Source of the DNA: Vulcanimicrobiota bacterium
GTDB lineage: Bacteria; Vulcanimicrobiota; Vulcanimicrobiia; Vulcanimicrobiales; Vulcanimicrobiaceae
Assembly: GCA_027307235.1 (NCBI GenBank)
Contig: DAHUXH010000003.1
Span: 24,403 to 88,402 of the forward strand
Length of the DNA: 64,000 bases
Reading direction: 5' to 3'
In this document: positions 46,499-56,199 of the stretch, in pieces
Numbering within the stretch: the first letter of the stretch is position 1
Layout: every line of letters begins with the position of its first letter
Position numbers and translations under genes: made by a program
Notes under the pieces: generated by a model
Told to the model about the DNA's origin: nothing
What the model saw: the letters and a program-made list of their open reading frames with translations, nothing else
Database searches by the model: none

Positions 46499-47512
46499 TC
46501 AATTACGCAGTGGTTTTCCGGTTGCGAGCATGTGTTCCATGCGCTCGCGGGTCTTCGGGTTGAACACGAGCGTCTGGAAGTATTCGGTTTCGAGGTCGAG
46601 CAATTCCTGATGCGTCGCGATGCGAGCGGGCCCGGGGCCGCCGGTCATGACGCGAGCGATCGCTCGCGCGATGTTCGCGTCGTACTCGCTCGCTATCCTC
46701 GCCGCCACGGCCATCCCGATAGCGCGGTCGATCGCTGCGAAGCCCTCGTCACCGAGTACGGGAACGTCGGTGCGAAGGGCGGGCGTGACGTAGTGCTCCG
46801 CAGATTCGAGCACGCGCGCCTTTGCGTCGTTGAGCAGCAGCGAGCGATCCTGCGATATGCGGTCGTGCTCCTTGAGAAAATGGTATCGGCGCGCATCTTC
46901 GGCGTCGACGCTGGATTTCATGAAGATAATGGTTTCGAATGCCTGCTGGAGACCACGTGCCTCGTGTCCGCGACCGGCTGCGTCGATGCAGCGAATGTAG
47001 AGTTCGCTCGTGCCGCCGAGGTCGGGGAGAATGCCGACCGCCACCTCCGGCAGCCGCGCTTGCATGGAGATGTGCGGCTGCATGCGGTCGGCGTACATGC
47101 TCAGTTCGAGCGCGCCGCCGATCGTCAAGTTGAACGGCGCCGATACCACCGGGAACGGGAGCGTTCGCATGCCGGTCGTGAGCCTCTGCACGCGCTTGCT
47201 CTGCGCGAGGAACGCCGCGTGATCGTCGCCGACGTCATCGATCAGCGACAGTATCCAGCGCAAATTCGCGCCGAACGAAAAGTGCGCTCCCTGATTGCCG
47301 ACGACGAGCCCCCGGTGCCGGCCGGGAATGATTGCGTTGGCGTGCTCGGCGATCTCCAGCGTGGTGCCGTCGAGCGTGTTGCCCTTGGAGTGAAATTCGA
47401 GGCAGAGGACTCCGTCATCGAGATCGATCAGCGAGGCGCCCGCGCCGGTGGCGAGCACGCGACCCGGATCCTTGCGAAGGTCGTCGAGGACGATCGGGAC
47501 AAGCACGGCCAT
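46499..47512 (-). CDS. Stand-alone FadN-C-terminal-like enoyl-CoA hydratase protein
   Basis: About 337 aa. The sequence SLIDLDDGVLCLEFHSKGNTLDG, GLVVGNQGAHFSFGANLRWIL and the C-terminal VMTGG...LLDLETEYFQTLVFNPKTRERMEHML and TGKPLRN match the C-terminal crotonase part of FadN-type 3-hydroxyacyl-CoA dehydrogenase fusions. No Rossmann domain is encoded here, so only half of the usual fusion exists. The start is uncertain: ATG 47512 or 47530; the longer frame to 47659 overlaps the divergent nucleotidyltransferase. Whether it is active alone or pairs with the FadJ-like enzyme is unknown. Confidence 0.7.
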   Translation of the reverse strand: MAVLVPIVLDDLRKDPGRVLATGAGASLIDLDDGVLCLEFHSKGNTLDGTTLEIAEHANAIIPGRHRGLVVGNQGAHFSFGANLRWILSLIDDVGDDHAAFLAQSKRVQRLTTGMRTLPFPVVSAPFNLTIGGALELSMYADRMQPHISMQARLPEVAVGILPDLGGTSELYIRCIDAAGRGHEARGLQQAFETIIFMKSSVDAEDARRYHFLKEHDRISQDRSLLLNDAKARVLESAEHYVTPALRTDVPVLGDEGFAAIDRAIGMAVAARIASEYDANIARAIARVMTGGPGPARIATHQELLDLETEYFQTLVFNPKTRERMEHMLATGKPLRN

Positions 47513-47602
47513 GCGACCATAGAACGCCATCGCGGAAAGAAAAGCAAGCGCCGAGCGCCAATCGGGCTCTACCGCGCGTGTGTTAAAAGGAGGAACTCGG
47601 AG

Positions 47603-48691
47603 TTGCAAGCGATCGTGCTCGTCGGTGGTGAGGGAACGCGGCTGCGCCCATTGACGCATCGCACCCCAAAGCCCATGGTGCCGATTGCGAACGTGCCGTT
47701 TCTCGCGCGCACGATCGAGCGGCTCTACGCCGCAGGGATTCGCGATGTGATCTTTCCGGCCGGCTATCTGCCGCAGTCGATCATCGACTACTTCGGCGAC
47801 GGGTCACGTTTCGATATGCGGATCACTTACGTGATCGAAAAGGAACCGCTCGGGACCGCGGGCGCGCTCAAGAATGTCGAACAGTACATCGACGGGCCGT
47901 TCTTCGTGCTCAACGGTGATATTCTCACGAGTCTCGATCTGACCGAGATGATCCGCTTTCATCGAGAAAAAGGCGGTTTGGGCGCGTTGCATTTGATTCG
48001 CGTCGACGACCCGTCTGCATTTGGATGCGTCGCGCACGACGCCGACGGCCGCATCCGGCAATTCGTCGAGAAGCCGCCCAAAGGCAGCGCACCGACCAAT
48101 GAAATCAACGCCGGAACCTACTTGCTTGAACCCGACGTGCTCGCCATGATTCCAGCCGGGCGCAATGTCTCGATCGAGCGTGAAACGTTCCCACGGTTGC
48201 TTTCGACCGGCAAGATGCTCTATGCGTACACCACCGGCGACTACTGGATCGATCTCGGGCGCCCGGAGCACTATTTGCAGGCGCATCGCGACATTCTGAG
48301 CGGTGCGATGCCGTGCATCGTCGAGCCCGGCATCTCGGGGGCCGGCGCGCAGCGCCTGATGTCGAACGCGGCCCTGATCGCGCCGGTTCACGTTGACGAG
48401 GGTGTCGAGATCGATCCTGCCGCGACGGTCGGGCCCAACGTCGTGCTCGGCGCGCGGTGCCGCATCGGAGCGGGCGCGCTCGTGCGCGACTGCGTGCTGT
48501 GGGACGACGTCATCATAGGCGAGCGAGCCGTTGTCGAAGAGACGATCGCCGCCAGCCGCGTGCGGATCGGCGCAGACGCGCGCATCGGCCCGGGAACGGT
48601 CATCGGGCATGATGCGATCGTGCCGGCCGCAAGCGTGCTAGCGCCTGGTTCACGCGTGAGCGCGACCGCCGAAGTTACCCAGGAGAAGTAG
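47603..48691 (+). CDS. Sugar-phosphate nucleotidyltransferase with left-handed beta-helix
   Basis: 362 aa from TTG 47603, with AAGGAGG at 47587-47593. The nucleotidyltransferase signature is VGGEGTRLRPLTHRTPKP, with NGDI (metal Asp) and INAGTYLLEP. The last ~90 residues are hexapeptide repeats (IDPAATVGPNVVLGARCRIG), typical of mannose-1-phosphate guanylyltransferase/GlmU-like enzymes. It probably makes a GDP- or NDP-sugar for the glycan genes downstream. A related gene lies at 57857. Confidence 0.88.
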   Translation: MQAIVLVGGEGTRLRPLTHRTPKPMVPIANVPFLARTIERLYAAGIRDVIFPAGYLPQSIIDYFGDGSRFDMRITYVIEKEPLGTAGALKNVEQYIDGPFFVLNGDILTSLDLTEMIRFHREKGGLGALHLIRVDDPSAFGCVAHDADGRIRQFVEKPPKGSAPTNEINAGTYLLEPDVLAMIPAGRNVSIERETFPRLLSTGKMLYAYTTGDYWIDLGRPEHYLQAHRDILSGAMPCIVEPGISGAGAQRLMSNAALIAPVHVDEGVEIDPAATVGPNVVLGARCRIGAGALVRDCVLWDDVIIGERAVVEETIAASRVRIGADARIGPGTVIGHDAIVPAASVLAPGSRVSATAEVTQEK

Positions 48692-48729
48692 CCTACCTCG
48701 GGAGATTTGTGCTGGGTAGGCCCGTTTTT
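48692..48729 (+). terminator. Possible terminator or attenuator-like hairpin
   Basis: CCTACC (48692-48697) pairs with GGTAGG (48715-48720), and CCCGTTTTT follows. A second hairpin CCCG-TTTTT-CGGG (48721-48733) competes with the T run. It lies between the nucleotidyltransferase stop and the glycosyltransferase. The stem is weak. Confidence 0.35.
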
Positions 48730-48759
48730 CGGGTAGACTGTGGTGGAGGGGACAACACC

Positions 48760-49959
48760 ATGTTGGGTCAGATGACGAAACTCCGGCGTTTTAGCGCCGT
48801 CGCGCAGCCGATATTTCTGGGATCGTTCCCGCCACGCGAATGCGGCATCGCCACGTTCACCAAAGATGTCGTCGATGCGTACGACGCGGCCTTCGACACG
48901 CGAAGTCACGTGATCGCCATCGATGAACCGGGGGGCGAGGGCCGCCGCTACGGATCACGCGTGATTGCGCGACTCTCCGAGCAAGACCGGGCTTCCTACG
49001 CGAACATCGCGCACCTCGTGAACGAGCATCCGAGCGATCTGCTCAATATTCAGCACGAGTACGGTCTTTTCGGCGGCGAACGCGGTGAATGGCTGCTCGA
49101 TCTGCTCGAGCGCGTGCGCAAGCCGGTTGTGCTGACGCTGCACACCGTCCTGCCCGAGCCGGACGAACAGATGCTGCGCGTGACGCGCGCGCTCTGCGAC
49201 GCCACACAGACGCTGGTCGCGCTCTCCGAAACTGGGCGCGCGCTCCTTCGCGACGTGTACGGGATCGATCCGATGAAACTGCACGTGGTGCATCACGGCG
49301 TTCCCGATGTGGTGTTCACGGGCACCGACGCGGCCAAGGCGTCCTTCGGTATCGGCCAGCGCATGGTGATCTCGACCTTCGGGTTGATCAATCGCGGGAA
49401 AGGCTTGGAGTACGCGATCGAAGCGATGCGCGAGGTCGTCGCGCGTCACCCCGAGGTGCTGTACTTGATCCTCGGCGAGACGCATCCGGTGGTGCGGCGG
49501 CGCGAAGGCGAGTCGTATCGCCTCTCGCTCGAAGCGATCATCCACGCATTCGGTTTACAGAACAACGTCAAACTGATCGATAAGTACCTGGGCGACGACG
49601 AACTCATCGCCTATCTCGAAGCGACCGACGTGTACTTGACGCCGTATCTCAACCCCGTTCAAATTGTCAGCGGAACGCTTGCGTACGCGGTCGGTTGCGG
49701 CAAGGCGATCGTTTCGACTCCATACTTGTATGCACGAGAATTGCTGGAGAAGGGGCGCGGCATGCTCTGCGAGTTTCGTGACGTCGCATCGATCGCACGT
49801 CACGTCAACGCGCTGCTCGACGATCCGTCGCTGCGGCGCGCGACCGAGCGGCGGGCATACCGTTTCGGACGCATGATGACGTGGCCGCATGTCACGGCCG
49901 AATACGCGCAACTCTTCCTCGATCTGTGCCGTGCGCCGGTGGAACTCGCCACTGCGTAG
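48760..49959 (+). CDS. Glycosyltransferase, GT4 family
   Basis: 399 aa with the GT-B fold. The N-terminal PIFLGSFPPRECGIATFTKDVVDAY, NIQHEYGLFGGERGEWLL and LTLHTVLPEP match retaining GT4 enzymes, and the C-terminal domain has the E-x7-E-like segment. Start ATG 48760 with GGAGGGG just upstream; the ribosome site lies in the loop of a small hairpin TGGTG/CACCA (48740-48761). The next gene overlaps its 3' end. Likely transfers a sugar to a membrane lipid or cell-surface polymer. Confidence 0.85.
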   Translation: MLGQMTKLRRFSAVAQPIFLGSFPPRECGIATFTKDVVDAYDAAFDTRSHVIAIDEPGGEGRRYGSRVIARLSEQDRASYANIAHLVNEHPSDLLNIQHEYGLFGGERGEWLLDLLERVRKPVVLTLHTVLPEPDEQMLRVTRALCDATQTLVALSETGRALLRDVYGIDPMKLHVVHHGVPDVVFTGTDAAKASFGIGQRMVISTFGLINRGKGLEYAIEAMREVVARHPEVLYLILGETHPVVRRREGESYRLSLEAIIHAFGLQNNVKLIDKYLGDDELIAYLEATDVYLTPYLNPVQIVSGTLAYAVGCGKAIVSTPYLYARELLEKGRGMLCEFRDVASIARHVNALLDDPSLRRATERRAYRFGRMMTWPHVTAEYAQLFLDLCRAPVELATA

Positions 49960-51013
49960 TTCTTGGCGACGGATTCCGCCGCTCGATCACTTGACCGCGC
50001 TCTCGGATGACTGCGCGGTCATCCAGCATGCGATCGAAGACGTTCCCAATCGCTCGACCGGCTACTGCACCGATGACGTGTCGCGAGCGCTGGTCGCGGT
50101 GCTGATGCGCTTGCAGTTCGTCGATCGCGAGGACGCGACCGCAACGCGACTCGCCAACACCTATCTCGCGTTTCTCTTCGATGCGCAGAACTCCGACGGC
50201 CGCTTTCACAATTTCATGGATTACGATCGCGCCTGGCTCGATGCGATCGGCACGCAGGATTCTAACGGCCGCGCGATCTGGGCGCTCGGGTACGCGGCGA
50301 CGCACGCTCCGCGCGAGTCGTGGCGGCGCTTGTGCGGGCGGATGCTGCTGCGAACGCTCGAACCGGCCGCGCACTTCGAATATCCGCGTCCGGCCGCCTA
50401 TGCGATCATCGGACTTTCCCATGCGCTCGGCGATGCGACGCTCGCGCGTCCGGTGCGCACGCTGGTGCGCCACTGCGCCGACATGCTGCTGGCGCTGTAT
50501 CGTGAACACGCCGACGGCGGTTGGCCGTGGTTTGAACCGCAGATGACGTATGACAACGCGCGTTTGTGCGAAGCGTTGGTGCGCGCGGGGCTCGCACTCG
50601 GCGACGCCGGCTGCGTTGAAACGGGGATACGCACGTTTGATTTTCTCACAAAGGTGACGGTCGAAGGCGATCTCTTCGTGCCGATCGGGAACGCCGGATG
50701 GTATCCTCGCGGCGGAGCCCGCGCGCGTTTCGCCCAGCAGCCGCTCGAAGCGGCGGCGATGGTCGACGCGGCGCTGGCCGCCTTCGACGCGACGGGGAGC
50801 AACCGGTACCTCGCTCTCGCCCAGCTCGCGTTCGGCTGGTTCCACGGGCAGAATCTGCTGGGCGCGCCGCTCGCGGCGGAGAGCGGCGGCTGCAGCGACG
50901 GCCTCGAAGAGCACGGGCCGAGCACGAACCTCGGGGCCGAATCGACGATTTCGTACCTGCTGGCCGCGTATGCCGTGGCGGCGCGTCCCACCCCGGTGCC
51001 GGACCTGACGTAA
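49931..51013 (+). CDS. Alpha-barrel glycosidase-like protein paired with the GT4
   Basis: About 360 aa. Family patterns are DDCAVIQHAIEDVPNRSTGYCTDD, GRFHNFMDYDRAWLDAIG, DSNGRAIWALG and a later LEEHGPSTNLGAESTISYL. These fit a (alpha/alpha)6-barrel glycoside-hydrolase-like protein that commonly follows or is fused to such glycosyltransferases. The start is uncertain: GTG 49931 is chosen because homology begins at PPLDHL soon after; an in-frame ATG at 49889 is further inside the GT4 gene. Confidence 0.65.
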   Translation: MRRWNSPLRSSWRRIPPLDHLTALSDDCAVIQHAIEDVPNRSTGYCTDDVSRALVAVLMRLQFVDREDATATRLANTYLAFLFDAQNSDGRFHNFMDYDRAWLDAIGTQDSNGRAIWALGYAATHAPRESWRRLCGRMLLRTLEPAAHFEYPRPAAYAIIGLSHALGDATLARPVRTLVRHCADMLLALYREHADGGWPWFEPQMTYDNARLCEALVRAGLALGDAGCVETGIRTFDFLTKVTVEGDLFVPIGNAGWYPRGGARARFAQQPLEAAAMVDAALAAFDATGSNRYLALAQLAFGWFHGQNLLGAPLAAESGGCSDGLEEHGPSTNLGAESTISYLLAAYAVAARPTPVPDLT

Positions 51014-51083
51014 CGAGCCGAACTCGGCTCTTGTCCGGGCGTTCGAGGCCGAGCGAACGCCGACGGCGAAGAGAGACCGGTCA

Positions 51084-53249
51084 ATGATTCTCCAACCGGA
51101 AGCGCTCAACGAGGTGCAGGCGGCCGCCGTTGCCTGCACCGACGGCCCTTGCTTGATATTCGCCGGCGCCGGCAGCGGGAAAACCCGCGTACTCACGCGC
51201 CGCATAGCCCTATTGCTCGACGAGCGCGGTGTCTCGCCCGATCGTATTCTCGCGGTCACGTTCACGAACAAGGCCGCGGGCGAGATGCGTTCGCGCCTGG
51301 AGCGCATGGTCGGCCCGGCCGCCCGCGATCTGTGGGTTGGCACGTTCCATTCGATGTGCGTGCGCATGCTGCGCCGCGACGGCTCGCGCATCGGCATCTC
51401 GCCGAACTTCGCGATCGTCGACGACACCGATCAGCGCACGATCGTCAAAGACGTCCTCGACGATCTCAACCTGGACGATCGCACGATGAGCGCAGGAGCA
51501 TGTCTCGACCGTATCTCCAAGGCAAAGAACGCACTGCAGTCGCCGGAGGCGTTCCGCGCAGCGCACAGCGATGAGCTGATGGGTCCGCGCATTGCCAACG
51601 TGTACGCCGAGTACGAGCGCCGGCTGCGCGAATCCAACGGCTTGGATTTCGACGACTTGATCGGCAAGACGATCGAGTTGCTGGAGAACGACAAGCCGAC
51701 GCGAGAGAAGTATCAGAAGCGCTTCGAGTACGTTCTGGTCGACGAATACCAAGATGTCAACTACGCGCAGTATCGTCTGGTCTCGCTGCTCGCGGCAAAG
51801 CACCGTAATCTCACGGTCGTCGGTGACGACGACCAGTCGATTTACTCGTGGCGCGGCAGCGACTATCGCATGATCCTGCGCTTTGAAGAAGATTTTCCCG
51901 GTGCGAAAGTCTTCAAGCTCGAAGAGAACTACCGCAGCACGCAGCGCATCCTGGATGCCGCCAATGCGATGGTTTCCAACAACGTGTCGCGCGCGAAGAA
52001 GCGTCTGTTCACGCAACGCGCCGAAGGCGAAGCCATCGTCGTCTATCCGGCCGGAACCGAGCGCGACGAAGCACGCTTCGTGGTCGAGAAGATCAAGCAG
52101 TTGGTGCGCGACGGCGCCGCCTATCGCGACATGCTCGTGCTCTACCGCACGAACCCGCAGTCGCGCGTGATCGAAGAGGCGTTGATCTCTGACGGCGTGC
52201 CGTACCGTGTCGTCGGCGGCGTCGGATTTTACGCGCGCTCCGAGGTCAAAGACGCGATCGCGTACCTGCGATACGTCACCAACCCGTCGGATGCGCTTGC
52301 CTTCAAGCGCATCGTGAACGTCCCGCGCCGAAGCATCGGCCAGCAGACGATTGCGACGCTCGCGCAGGCTGCGACCGCCGCGCACGTTTCGCTCGGGGAA
52401 GCGGTCTTCGACGAAGAGATACTCAAACGCGCGGTTCCCAAGAAGATGAAGGAACTTCAGCGCTTCGCCTCGTTCATCGGCGAGTTCCGTGAGCGCTCGC
52501 AGGCGCTCGGCGTCGGCGATTTGCTGATCGCACTGCTCGAAGAATCCGGCTATCTGCAAGAGCTGCGAGCCGAAGAGACGAGCGATGCGCGCGCACGCTT
52601 GGAGAACTTGCAAGAACTCGTCGGCGTGGCGCGCGAGTACGAGGGTAAGGAGATTGAACCGACGGTCTCCGGGTTCCTCGCCAACGTGGCACTCACGAGC
52701 GATCTCGACGCGCTCGATCCCGAAGCGTCTTACGTCACCTTGATGACGATGCATGGTGCCAAAGGACTCGAATTTCCGACGGTGTTCATCACCGGTATGG
52801 AAGAAGGCGTCTTTCCGCATAGCCGTACGCTCAACGATCCGCATGAACTCGAAGAAGAACGGCGTTTGGCATACGTCGGTGTGACCCGCGCGATGGATCG
52901 CCTGTTTCTGTCGCACGCATCGCGGCGGTCGCTCTACGGAAACGTCTTCGCCTATCCGAAATCGCGTTTTCTGGAAGAGATGCCGGGCCTCGACCTGCTC
53001 GATCCGGTGGAGAGCGCAATGCCGCGCCCCGGCGGCGGGCGCTGGCGCGACGTTTCCATCCATGAAACGGCCGGCGCGGGCATGACGTTGGATCTTCAGG
53101 CCGGCGATCGCGTGCGCCATCCGACATGGGGCGAAGGCACGATCGCGAGTCTGGTCGGCGCCGGCGGCGACGGCCTGGTCACCATCAATTTCCCGAATGT
53201 CGGGACGAAGATGGTGATGCTCAAGTACGCCCCCCTCGAAAAGGTCTAG
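51084..53249 (+). CDS. pcrA: UvrD/PcrA-type DNA helicase
   Basis: 721 aa, the usual length of PcrA. Walker A is GAGSGKT (about 27-33), followed by LAVTFTNKAAGEMRSRL, DEYQDVNYAQY, GDDDQSIYSWRGSD, and the C-terminal motifs TMHGAKGLEFPTVF and VTRAMDRLFLSHA. 3'-5' helicase in nucleotide excision repair and RecA removal. The C-terminal ~60 residues end in a small Tudor-like domain (AGDRVRHPTWGEGTIASL) as in PcrA. AAGAGAGAC lies upstream of the ATG. It is the first gene of a block that continues into dapB. Confidence 0.93.
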   Translation: MILQPEALNEVQAAAVACTDGPCLIFAGAGSGKTRVLTRRIALLLDERGVSPDRILAVTFTNKAAGEMRSRLERMVGPAARDLWVGTFHSMCVRMLRRDGSRIGISPNFAIVDDTDQRTIVKDVLDDLNLDDRTMSAGACLDRISKAKNALQSPEAFRAAHSDELMGPRIANVYAEYERRLRESNGLDFDDLIGKTIELLENDKPTREKYQKRFEYVLVDEYQDVNYAQYRLVSLLAAKHRNLTVVGDDDQSIYSWRGSDYRMILRFEEDFPGAKVFKLEENYRSTQRILDAANAMVSNNVSRAKKRLFTQRAEGEAIVVYPAGTERDEARFVVEKIKQLVRDGAAYRDMLVLYRTNPQSRVIEEALISDGVPYRVVGGVGFYARSEVKDAIAYLRYVTNPSDALAFKRIVNVPRRSIGQQTIATLAQAATAAHVSLGEAVFDEEILKRAVPKKMKELQRFASFIGEFRERSQALGVGDLLIALLEESGYLQELRAEETSDARARLENLQELVGVAREYEGKEIEPTVSGFLANVALTSDLDALDPEASYVTLMTMHGAKGLEFPTVFITGMEEGVFPHSRTLNDPHELEEERRLAYVGVTRAMDRLFLSHASRRSLYGNVFAYPKSRFLEEMPGLDLLDPVESAMPRPGGGRWRDVSIHETAGAGMTLDLQAGDRVRHPTWGEGTIASLVGAGGDGLVTINFPNVGTKMVMLKYAPLEKV

Positions 53250-53263
53250 CGGAGGCGAAGCGC

Positions 53264-53977
53264 ATGGCGATTCGCGTTGCTGTCGCCGGTGCGCGCGGAC
53301 GCATGGGAAGCTTTGCCGTGCAGACATTGCGCGGCGCCGGCGGCATTGAATACGTCGGCGGCTTCGCGCGCGCGGCCGACGCCGCCGAACGCGTCTACGA
53401 CGACATCGACCACCTGTACCGCGAGGCGAAGCCGGACGTCGTCGTCGATTTCACCACGCATCCGACCACGATCGACGTCGCGGCGCGCGCACTCGAACAC
53501 GGCGCGCGTCCGGTCATCGGCGCGACCGGCTGGAGCGACGCTGAGAGAACGGCGCTTGCCGCGCGCGCGGAGCAGGCGGGCTTGGGTGCGATGCTGGTTC
53601 CGAACTTCTCGCTCGGCGCGGCGTTGATGATGCAGTTTGCCGCGACGGCGTCGCGATATTTTCCATCGGCCGAGATCATCGAATTACATCACGACCAAAA
53701 ACGCGACAAGCCCAGCGGCACCGCGCGCTTGACGGCCGAACGCATCACGGCACGCGGTCATGCGAACGACGTTCCGATTCATAGCGTGCGCCTCCCCGGA
53801 ATGCTCGCTCATCAAGAAGTGCTCTTCGGCGGTGTGGGCGAAGTGCTCAGCATCCGGCACGACTCGCTCTCGCGCGATTCATTTGCACGCGGCATCGTCT
53901 TCGCGGTGCGTGCAGTGATGAACATGCGCGGCCTGTCGATCGGGTTAGATTCCATTTTGGGTGAGGTCACGTTCTAA
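53264..53977 (+). CDS. dapB: 4-hydroxy-tetrahydrodipicolinate reductase
   Basis: 237 aa, a short DapB. The Rossmann motif is VAGARGRMG (about 7-15); the active-site region has VDFTTHPTT, ATGW and the family signature ELHHDQKRDKPSGTA (about 143-157). It reduces HTPA with NAD(P)H in the diaminopimelate/lysine pathway. GGAGG precedes ATG 53264; the longer open frame overlaps pcrA and is a shadow. asd follows after 3 bases. Confidence 0.92.
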   Translation: MAIRVAVAGARGRMGSFAVQTLRGAGGIEYVGGFARAADAAERVYDDIDHLYREAKPDVVVDFTTHPTTIDVAARALEHGARPVIGATGWSDAERTALAARAEQAGLGAMLVPNFSLGAALMMQFAATASRYFPSAEIIELHHDQKRDKPSGTARLTAERITARGHANDVPIHSVRLPGMLAHQEVLFGGVGEVLSIRHDSLSRDSFARGIVFAVRAVMNMRGLSIGLDSILGEVTF

Positions 53978-53980
53978 GCC

Positions 53981-54979
53981 ATGAGGGTAGCGGTCGTCGG
54001 AGCCACCGGCGTCGTCGGAGAGACGATCTTGCAGGTGCTGGCGGAGCGCCGTGTTCCGGCGACGCAAGTCGCCGCGCTCGGCTCGCGCGATCGCGCATCG
54101 GCGGCGCGCTATAACGGACGCGCGCTGGACGTCCGGGTAACGACCGCCGAATCACTGGCGGAAGCTGACGTCGTATTTTTTGCGAGCAACGAAGATGCAA
54201 GCGAGAAGTTCGCGGGACAGATCGCCGAACGCGGCGGCATCGTGATCGATAACAGCGCGGCATTTCGCATGATTGACGGAGTTCCGCTGATCGTTCCCGA
54301 GATCAACGCGCACGCGCTGCAGGCCGGCCAGCGCATCTTTCCGGTCGCGAACTGCACCGCGATCGTGATCTCGATGGCGCTTGCGCCGATACGCGATGCG
54401 GCCGGACTGCGCTCCGTGCATGCGGCGACCTATCAGGCGACGAGCGGCGCCGGCCGCGCCGGGTTGGACGAATGGCTGACAGCGGAGAGCGCGCTGGTGC
54501 GCGGTGAGAACGAGCCCGTGCCGCAGGCATTCGCGGCGCAGATCGCGCGTAACGTCGTGCCGCAGATCGGGTCGTTCGATGGCGCGGGTTTCTCCGGTGA
54601 AGAGCGCAAGATCGCAAGCGAAACGCGCAAGATCCTCGATGCACCCGACTTGCACGTCATGGCGACCTCGGTGCGCGTACCGGTGCGCAGCGCGCATGCG
54701 GCTGCGCTCTTCGTGCAGACCGAACGCCCCACCACGGTGGCGGACCTGCAGCGAGCGTTCGCGCGCGCCAAAGGCGTCGTCTTTCATCCGCACGGCATCG
54801 TCACGCCGCGCGACGTCGAGGGCACCGACGACATTCACGTTGCACGCTTGCGCGCCGACGACAGCGACATGACGCGATTCGCAGTGTGGGTCGTCGGCGA
54901 TCAGTTGCGCAAGGGCGCGGCCACCAACGGCGTGCAAATTCTCGAACTCTTGCTCGCTAAAGGTTTCCTAGCATCATGA
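53981..54979 (+). CDS. asd: Aspartate-semialdehyde dehydrogenase
   Basis: 332 aa. NADP-binding GATGVVGE at the N-terminus, SNEDASEKF (NADP loop), catalytic Cys at C125 in NCTAIVISMALAP. It makes aspartate-semialdehyde from aspartyl phosphate, shared by lysine, threonine and methionine synthesis. It overlaps lysC by 4 bp (ATGA, 54976-54979). Confidence 0.94.
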   Translation: MRVAVVGATGVVGETILQVLAERRVPATQVAALGSRDRASAARYNGRALDVRVTTAESLAEADVVFFASNEDASEKFAGQIAERGGIVIDNSAAFRMIDGVPLIVPEINAHALQAGQRIFPVANCTAIVISMALAPIRDAAGLRSVHAATYQATSGAGRAGLDEWLTAESALVRGENEPVPQAFAAQIARNVVPQIGSFDGAGFSGEERKIASETRKILDAPDLHVMATSVRVPVRSAHAAALFVQTERPTTVADLQRAFARAKGVVFHPHGIVTPRDVEGTDDIHVARLRADDSDMTRFAVWVVGDQLRKGAATNGVQILELLLAKGFLAS

Positions 54980-56199
54980 TCGCCGCGCGCAAGACAGCAG
55001 TGCTCAAGTTCGGCGGCACGTCGCTTGCGACACCCGAGCAACGCGCCGAAGCGATCGCGCACATCGCCGACGCGCAGGCCAACGGATATGCCGTGGTGGC
55101 GGTGGTTTCAGCGATGGGACGCGCACCGGCTCCCTATGCTACCGACACGCTGCTCTCGCTCATCGATCAGCGCACCGGTTCGCGCAATGCCGACCTACTG
55201 CTGGCAAGCGGCGAGACGATCGCGTGCGCGGTCTTCGCCGATGAACTGTGCCGAGCGGGTATCGAGGCAATCGCGATGACCGGCGCGCAGGCCGGCATCG
55301 TCACCGACGAACGTTTCGGCGATGCAACAATCGCGCACGTCAATCCCGATCCGGTGCGCGAGATGATCGCCTCCGGCATCGTCGCGGTCGTCGCGGGATT
55401 TCAGGGCGCGTCAAACAGCGGCGCGATCACCACGCTCGGACGCGGCGGCACCGATCTGTCCGCCATCGCCATTGGTCACGCGCTCGGCGCACAGCGCATC
55501 GACGTCTTCACCGACGTCAGCGGCGTGATGACGGCCGATCCGCGCCGCGTTGACGACGCCCGGAGAATCGAACGCATATCGTCGGTCGAGATGAGCGAAC
55601 TGGCCGAACACGGCGCCAAGGTGATGCATCACAAGGCGGCCGAGTACGCCTACCGCACCAAGACGCGCTACGCGATCAAGAATCTCGCTGACGGGTCGGG
55701 CACGATCGTCGATGACAGTGTGCTGCGCACCCAGCCGGTCACCGGAGTGACCGTCACCGGGCGCTTGACGTGGGTGCGCGTGATCCGCGGCGACATCGAA
55801 AACCCGACGCAGCGCATGCAGACCGAACTTGAAATGTTCCGGCGCCTGGCCGACGCGGACATCTCGATCGATCAGGTCACCATCAATCAGGCCGGCGTCT
55901 GTTTCGTCATCGCCGGGGACCGCGGCAACGACGTGCGGAGCCTGCTCGGCGATTTGAATTTGGCGGTTCGGGTTCGCGAAGGATGCGCGAAGCTTTCCGT
56001 CGTCGGCGAAGGCATGCGCGGCACACCGGGCGTCGTGCATCGCATCGTCGATGCGCTCTCGGCAGCCAACGTCGAGATCATTCATTGCACCGATAGCAAC
56101 ATCACGGTCTCGCTGCTCATTCCCGTCGACGACTCGACGCGCGCTGAGCGAGCGGTACACGAGTGTTTCGGACTACACCAAGGAGAAGAAGAAGCATGA
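54976..56199 (+). CDS. lysC: Aspartate kinase
   Basis: 407 aa with the N-terminal KFGGTSLATPEQR signature, the substrate site TLGRGGTDLSAIAIG, and two C-terminal ACT domains (about 265-400), so it is probably feedback regulated by lysine and/or threonine. ATGA overlaps on both sides couple it to asd and dapA. Confidence 0.94.
   Translation: MIAARKTAVLKFGGTSLATPEQRAEAIAHIADAQANGYAVVAVVSAMGRAPAPYATDTLLSLIDQRTGSRNADLLLASGETIACAVFADELCRAGIEAIAMTGAQAGIVTDERFGDATIAHVNPDPVREMIASGIVAVVAGFQGASNSGAITTLGRGGTDLSAIAIGHALGAQRIDVFTDVSGVMTADPRRVDDARRIERISSVEMSELAEHGAKVMHHKAAEYAYRTKTRYAIKNLADGSGTIVDDSVLRTQPVTGVTVTGRLTWVRVIRGDIENPTQRMQTELEMFRRLADADISIDQVTINQAGVCFVIAGDRGNDVRSLLGDLNLAVRVREGCAKLSVVGEGMRGTPGVVHRIVDALSAANVEIIHCTDSNITVSLLIPVDDSTRAERAVHECFGLHQGEEEA

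Noticed and set aside
53250..53263. Lysine riboswitch before the DAP genes
   Set aside because: The gap between pcrA and dapB is only 14 bp, and lysC overlaps asd; no room for a riboswitch.
51210..53327. Minus-strand frame of 705 codons over pcrA
   Set aside because: Reverse shadow; the plus strand has all helicase motifs.
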